Positions 13,401 to 22,377 of a stretch of DNA of 64,000 nt are shown one piece after another. The notes under the pieces were generated by a model, which searched no databases, was not told the origin of the DNA, and saw only the letters and a list, made by a program, of their open reading frames with translations. Position numbers and translations under genes: made by a program. Position 1 is the stretch's first letter, and the number at the start of each line of letters is the position of its first letter. The stretch comes from Echinarachnius parma (lineage: Eukaryota; Echinodermata; Echinoidea; Clypeasteroida; Echinarachniidae), in the NCBI GenBank assembly GCA_037951105.1, contig JBAMJV010000883.1:125913-189912 (forward strand). The letters run 5' to 3'.

Positions 13401-16400
13401 ATCATCTAGTACTCTCCCAGGACCCACGGACAAACAAGGCAAGGTAGGGATGATCCTGAGAACAAGTGTGCAAATATTTATTGTGTATTGACTGTGAGCA
13501 GGGAAGAGAAGGAGAGGGGGATGGAGGGAAAACAACTTGATGCAATGGTGCTAATCCATTCGGGACAAACTAAACTTAAACTTTTGTTGCCCTTGGCAGT
13601 AAACCAAACCCAAGTGTGCAAACATTACTGACCTCGGATGAGAGAGACTATTTGCATGGACACTTGGCTGTGGTTGTTTTTTTCTTTTTTCTTTTCTTTT
13701 CTAGATGTAGATGAGGGTATTTACTCAAGCCTCCACACTAACTTTTTTTTCTCTGCTGGCCTGTTTGGGCGAGTAAAATCATACATAATAAAGTGTTACT
13801 TGCCCGAACAGACTACTACTCTACTTTCTACTCTTGTAGTTGAACAGAATGTCAGTTGCCTAATTAAGCAAGCAAACTATATTGCGAATTTTACTTGTAC
13901 AAACATTTCATTTCAGTTTTGAACCCCCTATGAAAAAAAATCTAGGGTGTTCTCCCCATTTGGTGGAAATAAATAAAAAGAAATAAGCGAAATCATTACT
14001 CACCAGGACGCTACGTTTGAGTTCCAGACTCCAGCTGTCTAGCAGTTTCTCCATCTTGACAATATCCTGGTCAATGGTCTGAGGGACGGGGGAGTTGGAT
14101 TCGTTGGTCAGAGTGGACTGGTCAGAACTTGGCGTGTCGTCCGCTGAGGGTGAATCAAGGACTCGGTGGGACCGGATGGGACTGGATAAGACTGCATCTT
14201 GCACTGTAACTGTAATAAGGATGTCATATAAAACAACAAAGAATATTTAAAGCTGGTCAGAACTTGGCGTGTCGTCTGCTGAGGGTGAATCAAGGACTCG
14301 GTTGGACCGGATGAGACTGTAACTGCAATAAGGAGTCACAAACAAAACAAACATTTACTGGCTTAAACATTTTATTCATACAAAAGTGGCCTTAAAAAAA
14401 CATGATTGTTTCATACATTACATGAAAGCATGTGGATACTGGATAATGTATCATGATTCCTACAACAAAAATCCTGGCTCATACATTGGTTTGAATCATA
14501 GTACCATATATTTGCACGTAAAACTTCTCTTGACGGGATCTAGTAACATTGTCAAAGTCCACAAAACTTACTAAGAACTCTAGCTGTAATACCATACTAT
14601 GCAAGGAACAGGTTTTGGTTTTCTGAATTTCGCTTTTGTTATAAAGATATTTAAGATTTGAAGTGTTTGGATATAAAATTCTCCATGGGAGAATGTTAAA
14701 TGTGTACAAAAATAGTCATGTCTTCTCTCTGGGATATCACATCCTGTGAACCGGACAGGGTCTGACCCACCCTAAGACCAATGCCATATAGAAAGCACAG
14801 TAAACAAATTTGTGAGATTTACCAAAAATGTAAAACTATCTCTAGCTATAATAAAGTATTATCTCACCAAATTAATCAACTGTGGATAGTAGGAGGGTAG
14901 AATTAAACACAATTTGAAACTTACATTGAGCCTTCTGATGTAAAAAGTACTTTTAATTCCTATTTGAGAATTGTGATCTTTAGAAATATTGCAATGGATC
15001 TGATCCAATCTGGTTATCTGTGCCAGAGCTGTACTGCCCTCTAAATGCAAAAGTAGACCAGTTGTTTACATGTTTAGGCTTATGCCCAGTAACATTCTTA
15101 AATTCCTACTGAAACTGCAGAACAGTGGTAAAAAAAACTTCAATGTCAAGGTGATTGAAAGGATCTTACATCTGTGTCCATTGTCTGTGACTGTGTGAAT
15201 TGACTGCCTGGCCATAGGCCCTGGTTTAGCTTTTGTATAAACGTAACAAAGAATGTAGGTCAATCTGTGACTATAAAGAATTCTTTAATCTTTACAGCCA
15301 GCTAGCTTTGATTCTATTATAAGATTAACATGGTCATGATTCAATGAAGCCTTCATTCAATCATGACCATGTTAATCTTATAGATAGTTCAAAGTTTGTA
15401 AGAATTCTTTAGAGTGAAGACATGCTATAATTGTTTGTTGAACAAAGCCATATTATGCTATTACAGCCATAACACAGCATCAAATTGATAGTGTGAAAAA
15501 CATCTAGTTTAAGTCTAGGCAGACAGGGGATTTCCCCAGTGTTTACTGGGACAATGAGGGCAGCTGACTATCAGGCTTTTTTACCAGGCAATGGAGTAAG
15601 GGGTTAATGCAGCATGCTGTTAACCCCTTGTCTTGTAGGGGTGGGTCTGACCCTCATCCTCGGAACCATGAGACAATCTGCATAACTTTGCGTAAATTAC
15701 TTTTAGATTTTCTGAATCTAAAGATCTATGTAAAAATGTACCTGAAAGATCTCTTCTCCTCATGTCCTTCTCTCTGGGGTGTGCCGCAGCCTCCTCCTCC
15801 TGCGATCCTGACAGCCTCTGGTCCTCGTCCAAGGAACCCCGAGTCGCGGCATTACTCTCCCCTAACCTGGCTGAACCAGAGGCAGATGCCTCGCTCGATG
15901 ACTCTCCACTACCTTCTGGGTTAAACAAATAAGGGTAAGAATTTTTTTTTAAATAGAAGTCATTGACTGAATGCAATGTGAATTATGCACCCAGATTTCT
16001 TGCTAGAAGAGAGCCCTACTGCTGCTCAAACAAAGTTAAACTAAGAATTAAACATTTAAAGGGACTTAGTAACATTGTCCAAATCCTCAAAATAAAATTG
16101 TAATTCTAGCGGTTCCTTTATACCTTGTTGTATTCGTATTAACAATAAAATCATGGGACAGCTTTCGGTTTTTCAAATTTCCCTTTCATTACAAAGATAT
16201 GTATGATTGAAGTATTTAGATAAGAAAATCTCCGGGCGAGATTTTCATCCCTGTACAAAGTGAATGCAGTGAGTTGGTGAATATCACCCAATATCACTTT
16301 GCATTTTCGCTCATTACTTGGCCATACATTGTCCATTTGACCTGAAATTTTCACACAATACCCTGAGGACATATGAGATAACAACAGTATACATTGCATC

Positions 16401-16945
16401 AACCATTCATCAGTTTTTGCACATCTCAACAAAGTTACTAGATCCCTTTAATATACTGCACTAAATAAATTAATTGTGATTTTTTAAATACATTTATGAA
16501 CGTAACAAATATATTTTGCTTCATTGAAATACATTTGTTCTTGCAGATCACCTTTAAAGGCTATCATCCCTATAAAGTGGAATTATAATTTTTCCTTTTA
16601 CAGGAAAGCCAAGAGGGGTGGGATTAGGTTTACTACTGTAAGATCACAGACAGTAGGGAGCTGGTGTATGTAGAAAGATCAGGGAATGGGGGTATTTGAA
16701 GAATAAAGGAACCTACCAGTTGACTCTACAAAGAGCAGCTGGTCTTTGATGGGTCTGTGAGGTTGGAATGACTTGACAGCGCCAGCCATGGTCGTAGGCA
16801 ACTGCGAGGGGTCATAGTGTGGGGTCACTACGGCGTACTGGAGAAGCTCCTGAAACTCGTCCTGGAGGCAAGAGGAGACCGAGCTCCCCGGGGAGTCATC
16901 GGGAGGAAGCATGGGAAGGCTGTCCGATTCGGTTGTGGTAGACAT
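4347..16945 (-). CDS. POC5: POC5 centriolar protein, 10 coding exons, 586 aa
   Basis: POC5 is a centrin-binding protein of the distal centriole lumen needed for centriole elongation; that role is family knowledge. I joined ten minus-strand exons: 16945-16717, 15915-15742, 14203-14004, 12729-12659, 12255-12057, 11607-11428, 8570-8423, 7264-6996, 5664-5527 and 4499-4347. Each has GT/AG borders and matching phase, giving 1761 bases including the stop, or 586 residues (human POC5 is about 575). Visible hallmarks are GSSVSSCLQDEFQELLQYA near residue 20, tryptophan-centred centrin-binding-repeat candidates at about 188-201, 277-291 and 310-322, a coiled coil at about 205-290, KKAFMRGVCALNMEAM at about 378-393, a Pro/Gln/Gly-rich segment at about 401-490, SVVVERHHPVTQ near 525-536, and a C-terminus ending VKVVH. 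The ATG at 16943-16945 follows a possible acceptor at 16962-16963, so a non-coding first exon probably lies further upstream. I see no frameshift or premature stop. Confidence 0.95.
5119..5515 (+). mobile_element. TTAA-MITE family 1, copy 1
   Basis: It starts AAGGGATCTAGTAACTTTGT and ends with the inverted form ACTAGATCCCTTTAA. Internal landmarks shared by all copies are TGTGATCTGAT, GGCCGAGTAATGAGC, TTGTACACAG-like and ACACTTCAATC. It lies in a POC5 intron (exon 9-exon 10 side). TTAA is clear only at the right end. Confidence 0.85.
5527..5664 (-). CDS. POC5: POC5 coding exon 9 (residues 491-536)
   Basis: The acceptor is ATCTTTCAG and the donor CACCCAG|GTATGA, phase 0 at both ends, 46 codons. 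It encodes KTVTARVSGRSDI and PPMASVVVERHHPVTQ, matching the C-terminal conserved motif of POC5. It lacks an in-frame ATG-led open frame of its own and was found by translating the minus strand. Two decayed copies follow at 5733-5838 and 5900-5976. Confidence 0.95.
5733..5838 (-). pseudogene. Decayed intronic copy of POC5 exon 9 (copy A)
   Basis: On the minus strand it follows exon 9 from its acceptor side through the middle: AAGTTTCAAGT, AAGACAGTGACG, CAGGCAGCTACTAATTTTGG. It has substitutions, small deletions and no usable reading frame. It covers about the first two thirds of the exon. Confidence 0.75.
5900..5976 (-). pseudogene. Decayed intronic copy of POC5 exon 9 (copy B)
   Basis: It retains CAGGCAGCCAGTAGTTTGG, identical to exon 9, followed by a run of about 24 G (minus strand) and GGGGCTTAA. 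Copies A and B share flanking sequence (AAAATTGGAG-like) not seen beside exon 9, so one may derive from the other. Confidence 0.7.
6996..7264 (-). CDS. POC5: POC5 coding exon 8 (about residues 401-490)
   Basis: The acceptor is CCACAAACAG and the donor AAACTG|GTAAGTGG, starting in phase 1 and ending in phase 0. It encodes a low-complexity region with a CAG/Gln run (five Gln), Pro/Ala repeats and a Gly run, then a Ser-rich tail. The disordered Pro/Ser/Ala segment at this position is typical of the family. The opposite-strand frame at 7105-7287 is its shadow. Confidence 0.9.
7711..8023. mobile_element. Palindromic MITE GGCCCGGATTC, copy 1
   Basis: A 313-bp element with terminal inverted repeats of roughly 65 bp running from GGCCCGGATTCACAAAG through ACCATGGTTTAAACCATGGT to CTCCATAG-like sequence. 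It lies in the POC5 intron between exons 7 and 8. There is no coding sequence. Confidence 0.9.
8423..8570 (-). CDS. POC5: POC5 coding exon 7 (about residues 352-400)
   Basis: The acceptor is TATTCAATAG and the donor GGGGGAAG|GTGCGT, starting in phase 0 and ending in phase 1. It contains DHYEESMKKAFMRGVCALN, a diagnostic POC5 block. Confidence 0.97.
9382..9402. repeat. (AT)n microsatellite
   Basis: A run of about ten AT dinucleotides in the large POC5 intron. Confidence 0.9.
9590..9660 (-). mobile_element. Old SINE fragment
   Basis: The stretch with CCCTGGAGAGCATTC resembles the internal part of the SINE at 39866-40240 (CCCTGGGGAGCATTC). Too short and diverged for a firm call. Confidence 0.4.
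9712..9798 (+). repeat. Dispersed repeat, copy 2
   Basis: Same family as 4141-4226: TGTGTACAAAGTCTATGG with matching flanks. Confidence 0.6.
10543..10780. mobile_element. Palindromic MITE GGCCCGGATTC, copy 2
   Basis: It has the same termini as 7711-8023 (GGCCCGGATTCACAAAGCAG and its inverse) but the interior is in the opposite orientation and one arm is shortened. The open frame at 10155-10646 runs into it and is not a gene. Confidence 0.88.
10940..11010 (+). mobile_element. tRNA-like SINE relic
   Basis: A B-box-like GGTTCAATTCCCGG at about 10984 lies at the right distance from a weak A-box-like word. The rest does not fold as a functional tRNA. Probably an old SINE head in the POC5 intron. 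Confidence 0.35.
11428..11607 (-). CDS. POC5: POC5 coding exon 6 (residues 292-351)
   Basis: The acceptor is TTTCCACCAG and the donor CGCATCC|GTAAGT, phase 0 at both ends, exactly 60 codons. It encodes RRHYEHQLKSRVWSAWHSII and RWRQRVEKACQ, followed by TNDYEARIAS. This is the third centrin-binding repeat and the most conserved part of POC5. Confidence 0.97.
11702..11836 (-). pseudogene. Intronic block joining exon 5-like and exon 6-like POC5 sequence
   Basis: Plus-strand 11702-11752 matches the inside of exon 6 (for example GATGCTTGTAGTG against GATGCTCGTAGTG) and 11777-11836 matches the 3' part of exon 5 (GTCGCAGCATCTC identical). In minus-strand order this reads exon 5 then exon 6 with about 25 bp between them instead of the real 449-bp intron. 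A stop codon interrupts it. It lies inside the intron between the true exons 5 and 6. Confidence 0.75.
11875..12043. mobile_element. TA-flanked MITE TACAGTCAAACC, copy 1
   Basis: The ends are TACAGTCAAACC and GGTTTGACTGTA-like inverted repeats, with TATAGTGGCCA and TACAGTGGCCAC words inside. A TA target site and this size suggest a Tc1/mariner-type non-autonomous element. It inserts just 3' of POC5 exon 5. Confidence 0.8.
12057..12255 (-). CDS. POC5: POC5 coding exon 5 (about residues 225-291)
   Basis: The acceptor is TTTGCAG|GCAG and the donor AAGACAG|GTAATA. The first base completes the AGG codon split from exon 4. It encodes the coiled coil with FEQSVGRKDQIIANLTRVVQ and the second centrin-binding repeat RFQAWKLRH. 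Decayed copies of its 5' end (12382-12426) and 3' end (11777-11836) flank it. Confidence 0.95.
12382..12426 (-). pseudogene. Decayed copy of the 5' end of POC5 exon 5
   Basis: The plus-strand phrase CTGCAGCTGACGCAGATCCC is identical to exon 5 at 12229-12248 and continues through the acceptor region (GCCTGCAGATTGGCAAC). It lies about 150 bp upstream of the true exon in transcription order. Confidence 0.8.
12659..12729 (-). CDS. POC5: POC5 coding exon 4 (residues 202-225)
   Basis: This 71-bp exon has acceptor TTTCTACAG and donor GAAAG|GTAAGG, starting in phase 0 and ending in phase 2. It encodes the helical segment AELSQAKIAVIEKHRLDIKL. It is too short for a long open frame and is found from its splice sites and phase fit. 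Confidence 0.9.
13192..13275. repeat. Possible relic of the GGCCCG/CGAAATTA element family
   Basis: Words such as AGTGGCCTGGGTGCC and AAATTTGGCCAC are reminiscent of the ends of the 18984-19891 element. A second relic with CTGGCCTGTTTGGGCGAGTA is at about 13735-13790. Weak evidence. Confidence 0.3.
14004..14203 (-). CDS. POC5: POC5 coding exon 3 (about residues 135-201)
   Basis: The acceptor is AGTTACAG and the donor AGCGTCCTG|GTGAGT, starting in phase 1 and ending in phase 0. It encodes a Ser-rich stretch and then IVKMEKLLDSWSLELKRSVL, matching the first tryptophan-containing centrin-binding repeat of POC5. A partial decayed copy lies just upstream at 14253-14334. Confidence 0.93.
14253..14334 (-). 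pseudogene. Decayed copy of the 5' half of POC5 exon 3
   Basis: It repeats GGTCAGAACTTGGCGTGTCG and TGAATCAAGGACTCGG of exon 3 and even the acceptor-side TGTAACTGCAATAAGGA. About 23 bp are missing between two short ACTG words. It has an acceptor but no donor, so it is not a complete alternative exon. Confidence 0.85.
14534..14720 (-). mobile_element. TTAA-MITE family 1, copy 2 (truncated)
   Basis: It begins GGGATCTAGTAACATTGTCAA and continues through ATACCATACTATGC and TTGAAGTGTTTGGAT to TTAAATGTGTACAAA, then stops. About half of the family length is present, in the inverse orientation to copy 1. Confidence 0.8.
15318..15382. repeat. Near-perfect 65-bp inverted repeat
   Basis: The arms are TATAAGATTAACATGGTCAT plus GATT, one C/C mismatch, then AATGAAG, around a single central base. 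It lies in the POC5 intron between exons 2 and 3. Confidence 0.9.
15742..15915 (-). CDS. POC5: POC5 coding exon 2 (about residues 77-134)
   Basis: The acceptor is TTTAACCCAG and the donor TTTCAG|GTACAT, phase 1 at both ends. It encodes a Ser/Glu/Arg-rich low-complexity linker (ESSSEASASGSARLGESNAA, later QEEEAAAHPREKDMRRRD). This is the fast-evolving N-terminal part of the family, so it is supported mainly by splice sites and phase. Confidence 0.8.
16056..16451 (-). mobile_element. TTAA-MITE family 1, copy 3 (full length)
   Basis: TTAA at both ends, with left AAAGGGACTTAGTAACATTG and right CAACAAAGTTACTAGATCCC. About 396 bp, in the POC5 intron between exons 1 and 2. Confidence 0.9.
16717..16945 (-). 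CDS. POC5: POC5 coding exon 1 (residues 1-76)
   Basis: It begins at the first ATG and carries the conserved acidic/serine N-terminal block with DSPGSSVSSCLQDEFQELLQ. The donor is CAACTG|GTAGG and the exon ends in phase 1. Sixteen bases upstream of the ATG a TATAG acceptor-like site suggests that the 5' untranslated region is spliced. Confidence 0.9.
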
Positions 16946-17489
16946 CACTGAACTTACGAATCTATAGAATTTGAGGGGAAAAAACAAAGATTTTGCGTAC
17001 ATTACAATGTTCATACTACCGATAGTTACACAAGGCTCGAAACCAGCACCTTCCCGATTGGGCCAGGCCGGTGAAATTCAAATTCAAATTAAAAATTTTA
17101 TCAAAAACTCATGTTTCCTGCATTTTATTGTACATAAATGCATGCTGTATTATACATAATCACCATTTCTCAAAGTTGAGCAATCTTCCCTAAATCAAAC
17201 TGTTATCGATAGAGGAAAACTTGAATTTTAGGAAACTAAAAACCGTTTGTATATAGCTCGATTGGTTTTTCAAATATTTCTGCTTGAATTGAACAGAAAT
17301 TTATGACCTTTTATTCATAAATCAGCTTCATTTTGTGAAAATAAAGTGAATCTTTTAATTCAATGACTGTTTCTGCTCATTTTCTCATATTTTCCATACG
17401 ATGTTGTAACAATCACAAATTGTAAAGCATTGGGCAGTAACTTCATTGCATATTTTTTTGAGAATTTTTAAAAATCTATGCACATTTGA

Positions 17490-20400
17490 TCGTAATTCCG
17501 TTACGATAAAACATTTTAAGTTTTTCTCAATATCTTATTACTTGTTCTTTAGTCATGTCATTGTGAATTCTCTTCCTTCACCATAGTCCTAAGAACTTCC
17601 AACATAATTTTCTGAAATAATGTCACTACTTTTTCCAAAAATGGCGTAACAGTATTAGTAATTCCGTTACGTAACGGAATTACATGCACATGGTTTGTAA
17701 GGTATTGAATGATATTGCTGAAAATAACCTTTTTTCTTGTTCTGAATGTAGAAATACCCTTTAAATAGCATGAACTGTAGCCATGTAGACAATAAGTCAT
17801 TATACATACATGTACTGTACAATTGTTACTTTATGTGACTCATTACCTCACATGCTTCATATTGCATCAATGGTGATTTAACTAAATTGATACACGATAG
17901 ATAATTTCTCTAATTTCTCCATGAACATAATAGAGATGATAATGTTCTATCATTAAATTAGTTTCCAGCAAGACCCACTTGACTGAAATTATGAAGATGC
18001 AGCAGATTCATGTTTGTACTTTAGAAAGGGAAAAACGAAAACAATAACAAAAATTTAAAAATATCCATTCATTAGTATGACACTGGTTCTACATTTATTT
18101 TCTCACATTAATTTACATTGATGTATTTTAAGATATAAATCATACCTTCAACTTTCAAGGAGATTTAATATTAATAATTTTGTATGTAGATTTGAATATC
18201 ATTGATCAGTTAAGGGCTCATAACTCACCATTAATTATGTAAATTTGTATTAAACTGAAGCATATAAAATCAAACATAAATACAGAATAGGCTTCAAGAT
18301 ATTCAAAACTATACATAATACAGGCTAAGATATGTTTGATTCATTATCATAAAGTCAGAATACATTGAGTGTTCAGTGTGCTTCTGTATGCAGATCAAAG
18401 AAGATGTACAAAGTATTTGCATTTTCAAATGGGAATTCCTAAAGGTGTCTTTCATTTTTTGCAATTCGATTTTTATATTTTATATATGCCAACTTTTTGT
18501 AAAAGGATCATACATGTTTATATCCGAATACGATATATAATATCTTATCATATAAACATGTATTTCATGGAATGAATGAAAACGCATTCTAAATTGATTT
18601 GAGAGTAAATTATGATCACTTTAGGATGAATTTTTAAAGAATAATTTTAGAATATAACAAGAGTTTATAATTATATAACAAATCTTGATTTGTTTGTAAT
18701 TCTGTTACGCACACACGTAAATTCAGGATTTGTTCTGGTCCTTATGTAAGAGTTTAACGATGCATACATTGTTTAACAATGCATACAAATTAACAATGCA
18801 TACAAATTCTTTACTATAGACTGTACGCAGAAAAATGTAACCAAGAAATTGCATTTTCATGGGTGGATTTCACAGGCGTAATTCCGTTAAAGTGACATTC
18901 GTTTGTCTTAAGGTAATTTCAGAGGTTAAAATAGATCATTTCTGGAAAAAAAGATGTACCAAATTCAAGTTTGTAACTTAAATCAACGCTCGAAATTAAC
19001 TTTTTTTGTTGGTGGCCCGGTCGGGCCAGTAAAATTAGTTTTTTCCAAATTTGGTGGCCCGAAACCAAAATCTACTGGCCCGAAAAAAATAAGGAAAAAC
19101 AAAAGTAAAATTCATACAATAACCATATTGATAGTTTCAGGGTATTAGGCAATACTTTTTTTCATTCCCCTTTGTTTCATTGTAAGATGAATTAAATAAA
19201 CATGAATTAGGATGAATGTGTGCGTTTCATGTCTTTTTATTTATTGTCTTGAACATAAAAAAATCACAGCGATTGAATACACACGAGTGACAATTACACT
19301 TCCACTTTGGAATGCTTAAATACCACTGGTCTAGCATTCATAAACATACATTTTCTCACGTAAAAAAATTAGTGGTTAGTACACAAATTGCACATTTATT
19401 GGGTAGTTGTACATTGAGTAGTAATATATGAATATTCATGAGCAGCATATGATATTTATGATGCTCATTAGATATGCAAAATACGCAAATAACTGAAATT
19501 ACTAATAACGATTTTTAATATGAATTTTTTGTTTACGACAACTGGTTAGAAAATGAGTATTGCTGCTCAAGAATGTATGAATATTCATTAGCAGCAGTAT
19601 TACTTGCTCAATTTACTTGAAACTTTTTAACTAACCAATATTTTGTATGTGAGAAAAGGGTATAACTTGCTGAATGCTACATTTAAAAGCAAGCTCTTGT
19701 CATGCCATAGACAGGACTAAACATGACTACTGGGTATCTGTATCTGCAAAAAAAAATAAATAAATAAAAATATATATATATATATTTTTTTTTTTGCTGG
19801 CCCGGTCGGGCCACCAAATATTTTTTTTACTGGCCCGGCGGCAATTTTTAGTGGCCCCGGGCCATCGGGCCTATGCTAATTTCGAGGGTTGCTTAAATGA
19901 TAAGTTTTTATTACCAATGAAGAATTTTTTGTGGTAGCTTTTGCAGAAAATCATTACAAAGTTAGTGTTGAATAAAAGACCCCTTTCCGTTATGATTGTA
20001 TTTTGGTCTCCTGACGCTACAGTGTTATAGATTTGTACCTCTAGTACCCCTGCCAGTTATTAAAGTTGTAAAAACTGTGGAAGTGAAAGGAATTTTAAAT
20101 ATGATTAAGAAAACAGAGCTAAAAATCACTTATATGTCATTCTGTAACAGTGGAATTGCCCATTCACAATGCATTTCCATTCAAACAGATTTCCAATATT
20201 CAGGAAGTTTACGAGGCTTTATAGCATTGAAAGTTGAATTATTTGACCTGTTTGTGATTTTAAATTGTTTAAATGTTTCTTGATATTGATGATGTGCAGT
20301 TCTTTAGCATGTCACATAATGTAGGTACCTTTTTTTTTTTTTTTACTTTGGGTTTTTTCACAATTTAACCATTTTTCTTGAAGTAAAGGAAAAATTAAAA

Positions 20401-21282
20401 AATGTTGCTATTTTTTACTTCAAATATGGTTATTATTGTCAAATTATTGATTTTTGAAAAGTATTGAAGCTAAAATGTGAATTTTTTGTTGTTCATGTAC
20501 CGATTTGTGGAAAAGTTGATCCCACTGCTCAAGTTGTGTAATTCCGTTACACACTTTAGTGGACATAGTTTCTAGGATTTTTCTTTCATTTAATTGATGC
20601 AATCCTTTTTAATTTCTTGCCTACTAATATGAAGCTGAAAATAAACCGAAATAAAGCTGGAGTTTAGCAATATTTTTTTCAAATTTCATTCTTATTTGTA
20701 TTTTTGCCATATTTTCATTTATATTACACATAACAAGTTCAAATATTTCTTTACAGATATGTCAAATCATGGTTTATATTCAAGTGCTAGATAGCCTTGA
20801 TGTTTGCATTAGCATGTAAGAAAAGTTGAGTGCAAAATAATTGAGTTTTCCTTGTAACTTTCAGAGATGTAATTCAGTTACAAATTTGTGTAATTCCGTT
20901 ACAGTGGTTTTTTTTCCAAAAAGTGAATTTGTGAACTTATCATTGTGTTGTTTATGCACGTACTTGTTCCAAAATGAAGTTGACATTATCAAGATAGAAA
21001 AAATACATAAAATCAGTTTCAAAGTGTCTTATATTTCAGAGAAACTCAACGCAAACTTGTAGCAAAAAAAAAACTCCATTCTCCGGTAATTCCGTTACGG
21101 TCACAAATATTGGTCTAGTGTGCAACAACACATGGAAGATATAAAACCATTTCCCTATCATGTTGTAGCCTGGTTACCCGTGCAACTTATATAAGTATCA
21201 AATTTTACTTAAGTCATGAGAATATTGCGCAGGGAATGAAATAATGAGCAAAAAAAGTCTCTGAATGTAATTCCGTTATGGT
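17490..21282. repeat. Dispersed-motif cluster, GTAATTCCGTTACG
   Basis: Copies of a 14-bp motif are at 17492, 17658, 18696 (one change), 18878 (degenerate end), 20538, 20869 (degenerate), 20890, 21086 and 21267, with an inverted copy at 17670. The 17658/17670 pair makes a perfect 26-bp palindrome. A separate 908-bp element has inserted at 18984-19891. No long open frame is present. The region is upstream of the POC5 start codon and may lie in its 5' intron or flank. The layout parallels 2050-3205. Confidence 0.7.
18984..19891. mobile_element. 908-bp DNA element with 7-bp target duplication
   Basis: The terminal inverted repeats are CAACGCTCGAAATTAAC and, from the right, CAACCCTCGAAATTAGC (15 of 17). 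They are flanked by CTTAAAT at 18977-18983 and 19892-19898. Inside each end sit GGTGGCCCGGTCGGGCCA-like palindromic words. There is no open frame of transposase length, so it is non-autonomous; hAT-like placement is only a guess. Confidence 0.85.
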
Positions 21283-21996
21283 GGAATTGCCCAGGTGTAT
21301 TGAAACTTTACGCACAAAAATTGGTGATTTACGAAATTGTGATTTACGAAAAGGCTGTGGCTATTTTAACGTGACCGTAAGTTGCGTAAGCCGTAACCCT
21401 ACCACTACCAGATTTGGCTATTTTTACGTGATTCTGATTAGCGTGCATGAGGTGTGACTGTCTCATACGAAAAGCATTGTCCGATTGCCGATGCCGATGG
21501 TCAGGATCGACTGGGGTTCTCTCGCGAACTCTACTCTAGTCCACCCCTGGAATTAGATTGACAAATCTATCGCTTTCATGGCCTCTTTGACATTATTATT
21601 GTCATTTTCACTGTCGGCATTCTAGCGATAGACGCTACTGATACGGTCGTCGGTGCGATCCAAGAACACCGCAAGTCTGCAGTAAAAGTGACTTACGGAA
21701 AAAAGTGACTTACGGAAAATCAGTTGACTTCGACAAAAAACAAAACATATTTTCGTACTTTGCGCGAAATTTGTAGCCCTATCATGATTTAGGGCTACTA
21801 TAATACTTTAACTCACCGATCTCGTGTGTCGCTATACATGTCATTCTATAATTACGGCGATTTGGGAGATTTTACAACGATTTTCCATCACTCTTCTTCG
21901 GTCTTTCGCCGTTCAAACTGCCGTTAACGTACACAGATGCAATAATTACGTCATCGCACCTGGACCGATCCATTAAGTTGACACAGGGGTGCAAGC

Positions 21997-22080
21997 GCGC
22001 AGTGCACAAGCGAGTTGCAAAGAGGTTATAATTATCCGTTCAGTACGGTATCGCTTTTGCAACTCGCTTGTGCACTGTGC
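21997..22080. repeat. Inverted repeat with 25-bp arms
   Basis: The arms at 21997-22021 and 22056-22080 pair across a 34-bp loop with one mismatch; the core is AGTGCACAAGCGAGTTGCAA. It adjoins the truncated CAGGGTGGCC element and may be part of it. Confidence 0.85.
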
Positions 22081-22110
22081 TGAGACGGAGAGAATGGGCT
22101 TAATTGGTCA

Positions 22111-22377
22111 CTAATATGACGGGCAGTAAGTCTCATTTATCAGACACTGACTTGGTAAAAATTGACAAAAATAGGAACCTGTCATGGTCTCACTCAAACT
22201 CAAAGACAAAGCGCCCTAACATGCCTAAAACAAAAACTACACGTCCAAAATTACTTTTCTTGGTATCGTTGTTGTTCATGGCAAGGTGAAGGTCAAGGAC
22301 ACCCTATCCAATGGACATGTTCATTTTGTTACTTTATTTTGGGAAGTGCCCCGTTCCGTTATTTCTGGGCCACCCTG
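22111..22377. mobile_element. CAGGGTGGCC MITE, truncated copy
   Basis: It shares GACGGGCAGT, AAAATTGACAAAAAT, GGGAAGTGCCCCGTTCCGTT and the end GGGCCACCCTG with the full element at 31784-32277. Only the right half is recognisable. Confidence 0.8.
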
